From Serendipita indica DSM 11827 (lineage: Eukaryota; Basidiomycota; Agaricomycetes; Sebacinales; Serendipitaceae): a stretch of DNA of 64,000 nucleotides. Of the stretch, positions 59,731-64,000 are shown piece after piece (the stretch's first letter is position 1; each line of letters opens with the position of its first letter). The DNA is taken from NCBI GenBank assembly GCA_910890315.1, contig CAJVGD010000011.1, positions 248,001-312,000 on the forward strand, written 5' to 3'. A model generated the notes under the pieces. It did no database searches, had not been told where the DNA came from, and saw nothing but the letters and a program-made list of their open reading frames with translations. Both the position numbers and the translations under genes were made by a program.

Positions 59731-59982
59731 AGACTAGAATTAGGATCCAAGCTCAGATCTGCCTCACAATCTCTTCGTACATGACACAACGCTCTGCACG
59801 GTACATACCCCTGTAATCCACGGTGTACCTTCAAACATGTACATGGTATATAGTTCATTCGGATACGTGTGATATAACGTCTTTCCATCATCAAAATCCG
59901 ACGTCGATATTAAGCTGCTATACCTAGTGCGTACATGAAAGTCCAGAGTAGCTACCAGAACAAAGTCGAATGAGAAAGCATA

Positions 59983-62900
59983 TCACGGCACCTTGGGTGC
60001 TCGAGGGATAGGAGGAGACATCAGTTGCTGATGTTCAGGGATCGGATCACCCTCCTCGTCAACGTCGAGAATGCGTGCTGGTGGTCGTTCTACCTCTGCC
60101 TCGAGCAGCTCGATACGAAGGTCGTCTCCGGCAAAGTCACCCAGCTCGCCTTCCATCTTCTCGGGTGTGAGCAAAGCCACTCCCTTGCGGAAGACTTCAC
60201 CCTCTTCTTCCACCCATATTCGGCTCCTTCACACAAACATCAGCCAATTTGAATAGTTAACGACGATTCGTTACCTTGAATCCGTTGGAGAGCCTGCAAT
60301 CTCATCGGTGCTGGCAGATTTTGGTTCTGGAATAATCTTGCCATCCTCACCGACGAGAGAGACATCCTCGTGATGTATCGCCTTGCCTTTGCCCTTGTCC
60401 AATCTCGGCGTGATGGGCCGTCATCTTCGTCCTGAATTGCCAGAGGAGAGCTCACGCTCGAAATGGACGAAAGCGATTGGCTGAGGCTCGGAGAGCGAAT
60501 GCCAGCCGAAAATGACGGTGTACCTGGCGTCGAACCCGTGAGCTCAGAGCTCAAGAATGAGCCGTTGAGTCCGCTCAAACGGAGGGATGGTCTTCGAGGC
60601 TTCAAGGCTTCGAATTTCTTGACCAAGTCGGTGATCGTGTCATTGAGGATCAGCATCTCCTCTAGCTTGTTCGGATCGTTGGACGCCTCGATGGCAGCGA
60701 CCAAGGCTGGAAGCGTTGCCTTGGCTCGGTCAAGGAGACCAATCTCTGCAGCAATGGATAGACCGCTTTCCTGGGTGTCCTCCTGAAGAGATTGCTCGAG
60801 CTGTCTTTGTATTTCTCGAGCACTTTCTAGAGTGTCTAGCTCAATCTACCAAACGGTGGTCAGAATTCCGGATAGAGAAAAGGGGATATACTAACCCTCT
60901 TCCCCTCTCCTTTTCTCACATCTCTGGCGAGCGCAGAATCCTCGATCATTCCCCAGATCCCCTTGCCTCGGGGTTGGATGCCTTCGCTCCGAGCCCGAGC
61001 ATCCGCGCGCTCGGTGTTTCTGACGCACCAGTTGAGAATTTCCCTGCATAGCCTGAGAGTGCTTTAGTATGCGCAACATTTGAATCGAATACTGCCACTA
61101 ACCGCGCCATCTCTTCGTCCCCGGGAGGAATATTCAAATCTAGACAGCGCATCACCTCGTTCGCCTACACAGAGCATAAGCTACCGTTTCGCAGAGACAT
61201 CAGATATACCTTGAGACCATTACTCAGTGCCATTACTCCCGCCATGCCCAGATTGTTCTGGGTCAAGTCGAGATGCAAAAGACTGGTGGATTCCGGCAGG
61301 AACTCGGCCAGCATGATCGCCCCATCGTCCGTGAGAGCAGTCGAAGAGAGGAAAAGTCTCCTCAGAGCCGTGTTCAGGGTAAACGCGGTACGAAGAGACG
61401 TTATCTAATGAAAAGGTCAGACGAAGTCTCACTACTGTTAGCGTGACTGACCCCTTCTACACCTGGGCCACAGCAAGGGTTACGACTGAGATCCAGAGTC
61501 TCGAGGGAGTTATTGTATTTCTGAAGAGGGTTAGCCATCGCCACTCTTTGCTAGTGGACATACGAGAGCATCAGCAATGTACACAAGACCCTCGACTCCA
61601 ATCTTATTATCAGCCAAGTTGAGAATCTTGAGAGTGCGATTCCGCTTGAGGACCTGAGAAATGGAGCTCACGCCATTCTAGTCACGTCAGCTCACGCCGC
61701 ACGATTATAAAACAAGTTTACGCACCCTTAAATCATTCCCTCTCAAGTCCAACGTCTTGAGCGCACCAAGTCGCGGTAGATTATCCAGCGCGCGGACCTT
61801 GTCCAGCAGCGCAATACTCGGGCCGGCAGCACGCGCTGCTGCCGTCGCAGCAGATACAACCTCGCTGGGTGACTGCGTTGGAAGATGACGCGTAGTCACT
61901 CCGCCTCCTTGAGACGTCGAAAACCGCGGCACCTGTCGTTCCTCCCGATCTACAGATGCCGGTGCAGTCACGACTGCAATTGCAGACGCGCGTTTCGAGC
62001 GTGGAATATAGGGCGTATACGTCGTCCCCGGTGTCGCTTGTTGTGTTGGTGCTGGCGCTGGTGGGATCGCGGCTTGTCGGACTGCTGTTGCGGGACTGAT
62101 GACAGTCGAACGCGGCGTGGGAGGTGGTGAGAGGGGCATGGACTGCGAAATGCTTGGCGATGAAGGTACGGATCCGATCCCATTCGTTGCATGGGGAACT
62201 GTATCTGGATAGTCCTTGATCATGAGAGCTAAGGCGACGGCTCCAGACGGTGCTATGCGGTTATTCCGCAGTGAAATGTGTTGCAATGGCGCAGTGCGGA
62301 CGGCATGAGCGAGCGCTTCCAGCGCTGCTGGTCTCAGGTTACAGCCATCCATGCGCAGGGAGACGAGCTGCGGTTTGCCGGTGGATTGAAAGGATAGATC
62401 CACCTTTTCCAAGATGGGAGTTGACACGGTAGAAGCGGGTGCTGAAGGGGGAAGAGAAGGAGGTATGCTTCCGAGGGCACTGACAATGTACTCGACTGCG
62501 CGTTTGTCTAAAAAGTTTTGTGACACGTCGAGGAATTGGAGCGTGACGGCCTTGGACAAAAAGACGCCAACCAGTCTCCATGAAGTGTTCTTGAGGTTCT
62601 TGTTCGACGCGATAGATAGGTAGGATATAGAGTTTGGGATGAGGAGCGAATGCAAAATGGGTTTGAGTGCCTAGAGTTTGGACGTTAGGCCGGCGCGTTG
62701 GCCATATAGAACATACAAGGTCATCCAAATCGCATTCCTTGAGAGCGAGTTTCCGCAGCCCCCACTCGATAGTCAGCAGATCAGATAGAGCTGTCGCTGA
62801 ATTGACGTCTAGATGCGTGCCAGACAAGTCCAAGGTTCTGGGCATCGCTCCAGCAGCCTGTATATATGTCAATATCACGTATGGAATCATCATAGTTTGC

Positions 62901-63458
62901 GTGCACCTTGATAGCGTTGACGACACGCAAATCAATCGGCTCCTCCCTGCCGAGACAGCATTCTTTATAAAACTGCTCGACTCTATCCAGTGACCAAAAG
63001 TTGTCTGCATGCGTATTGCCGTTTTGTGCGAGCGAACGGAGCGAGCTGACCGAGTTTCCACGAACGAGACGAGCTCGTCGCGTCCGTTCGCGTTCTTCAA
63101 TCTCTGCCTTTTCCTGATTCAATGAGGGACTCGCGGGTGGGTTTCCGGACCATATTGGATAGGTGGTACTGAGCGAGGGGAGGATAAAGTGAGCTCGTTT
63201 CAGCGGTGTACCTCGAATGCCCTTGCCGCCATCGTCCGTGACCTCGTTTGCGGCTGGAGACTGAGACTGGGTCGGGAGAAATGTCTTGATGGTAGAAAAG
63301 GAGAAGAATTTTGGCTGCGGGGGCGGCGGTTGCTTGAGGATGGAGCGGCCGGGCTTGCGGAATGGAATGGGCGGTGGAGGTGGCAAATTTGAGACTCCTT
63401 GGCCAATAAAGGAACCTCCTGGACTCGATGGACCCGCCTGAGCAGAGCTCGTCGCCAT
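59983..63458 (-). CDS. Leucine-rich repeat protein, PPP1R37-like
   Basis: A ribonuclease-inhibitor-type LRR protein. The N-terminal region is disordered and Pro-rich (PPPPPIPFRKPGRSILKQPP), then REEPIDLRVVNAIK begins the LRRs: GAMPRTLDLSGTHLDVNSAT, EWGLRKLALKECDLDD, NSISYLSIASNKNLKNTSWR, VTLQFLDVSQNFLDKRAVEY, PQLVSLRMDGCNLRPAALEA and LGALKTLDLRGNDLRV. A Pro/Thr/Ala-rich insertion interrupts the repeats around 61900-62200. The C-terminal end holds SFLSSELTGSTPGTPSFSAG and a Glu-rich tail to 59983. The repeat text resembles human PPP1R37, a PP1 inhibitor; PP1 binding (RVxF) is not proven here. ATG 63458 is preferred, 63518 is possible; either overlaps the ORC5 start on the other strand. Confidence 0.7.
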
Positions 63459-64000
63459 CGAGCGTGGTAGAGTCGCTCTCCAAGTTTGGTTCTCCACGCT
63501 ATCCGGGTTATATGACACTCGAACTCGTCCGCGCTCATCCAGGCAGAGAGACGCTCATCACGAGATTACACACATACTGGGCATCCTCTTCACCACCATT
63601 TGTGCACATTTACGATCCCACAACGCCCCAGGACACAAGCCAGATTATCCAGACACTGCTCTCTCAGTTACAAGAACAATCTTCGGTTGTCCTGGATGCC
63701 ACGGAATGTGTGACACCAAAACTCGTCTTTGATCGAATCCTCAATGGCCTCGCAGAATGGACGCCCGACTGGGATGCAGGATCTACAAACTGGGCATCAA
63801 ATGCGTCTGGAGAGAGATACAACGGCAGTATAGATGCGTTTATTCATGGACTACGCGTCTTACATCGAGAAAAGCAAAAGCCCATGATCATCGTAGTCAC
63901 GCACGCAGAACGCCTCAAGGAAAATATTGCAGGAGTTGTCATCCCATTGAGTCGGTTACGTGACCTTGTGCGTGTCCACTACGCGTCATTCCACAAAGGT
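63428..64000 (+). CDS. ORC5: Origin recognition complex subunit 5, N-terminal part
   Basis: AAA+-like subunit of the replication-origin complex. The gene runs off the window. From ATG 63428 it reads MDPPEQSSSPSSVVESLSKF, then TLELVRAHPGRETLITRLHT, PPFVHIYDPTTPQDTSQI, VVLDATECVTPKLVFDRILN, GSIDAFIHGLRVLHREKQKP and MIIVVTHAERLKENIAGVV. The CxT/ECxTxRLxxDxILN and AFxxGL blocks mark Orc5. The place where human Orc5 has the Walker A GHTASGKT reads DPTTPQDT here, so the P-loop is lost; Walker B is also weak (VVTHAER). An ATG at 63512 (MTLELV) is a shorter alternative start. Confidence 0.85.
   Translation, partial: MDPPEQSSSPSSVVESLSKFGSPRYPGYMTLELVRAHPGRETLITRLHTYWASSSPPFVHIYDPTTPQDTSQIIQTLLSQLQEQSSVVLDATECVTPKLVFDRILNGLAEWTPDWDAGSTNWASNASGERYNGSIDAFIHGLRVLHREKQKPMIIVVTHAERLKENIAGVVIPLSRLRDLVRVHYASFHKG

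Overview
The window is nuclear DNA of a filamentous basidiomycete, most likely an Agaricomycete near Rhizoctonia/Ceratobasidium (organism call is inference). The evidence is gene style: many introns of about 45-110 bp with GT..AG ends, dense genes on both strands, and typical mushroom families (DUF6533 seven-helix proteins, Clp1-like, CFEM, NACHT-WD40 proteins, F-box/LRR families). I see no bacterial operon structure, no CRISPR array, no RNA gene I can support, and no retroelement or virus-like element.

Layout. 1-9 kb: the end of the complex I 75/78-kDa subunit, a DUF6533 membrane protein, a long coiled-coil protein, a Clp1-like protein, a SUZ-domain protein and a membrane-anchored GH17 glucanase. 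9.5-22.6 kb: the most unusual part, two NACHT-WD40 (NLR-like/STAND) genes in a head-to-head inverted duplication with arms of about 5.1 kb and a 2.7 kb spacer holding one intact F-box gene and F-box debris. The right copy is intact (1,532 codons, five exons, 14 WD40 repeats). The left copy is shifted in frame at many places. 23.5-38 kb: housekeeping block with profilin, ribosomal protein uS11 (S14), a YOR1-like ABCC transporter, an F-box protein, a GNAT acetyltransferase, TFIIH subunit Tfb5, complex I NDUFA2, a mitochondrial HMG-box protein and ribosomal protein eL31. 38-46.6 kb: accessory stretch with two small membrane proteins, a CFEM protein, two tandem NAD(P)-binding epimerase-like genes and two tandem GST-like genes. 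47-54.6 kb: F-box/LRR genes, including a clean tandem pair with an N-terminal coiled coil, and a mitochondrial hotdog thioesterase. 55-64 kb: proteasome beta3, a bestrophin-family channel, a nuclear-type peroxiredoxin, a PPP1R37-like LRR protein and the start of ORC5.

A cross-cutting observation: several conserved, normally single-copy genes (Tfb5, NDUFA2, GH17, a GST, the peroxiredoxin N-terminus, an F-box gene) each seem to lack one nucleotide, breaking an otherwise obvious reading frame. Such a pattern across unrelated genes points to sequencing or consensus errors of the deletion type. It must be weighed before calling the left NLR copy a pseudogene. Exon coordinates quoted below were worked out by hand from splice signals and frame continuity; feature bounds run from the first to the last coding base and so include introns.
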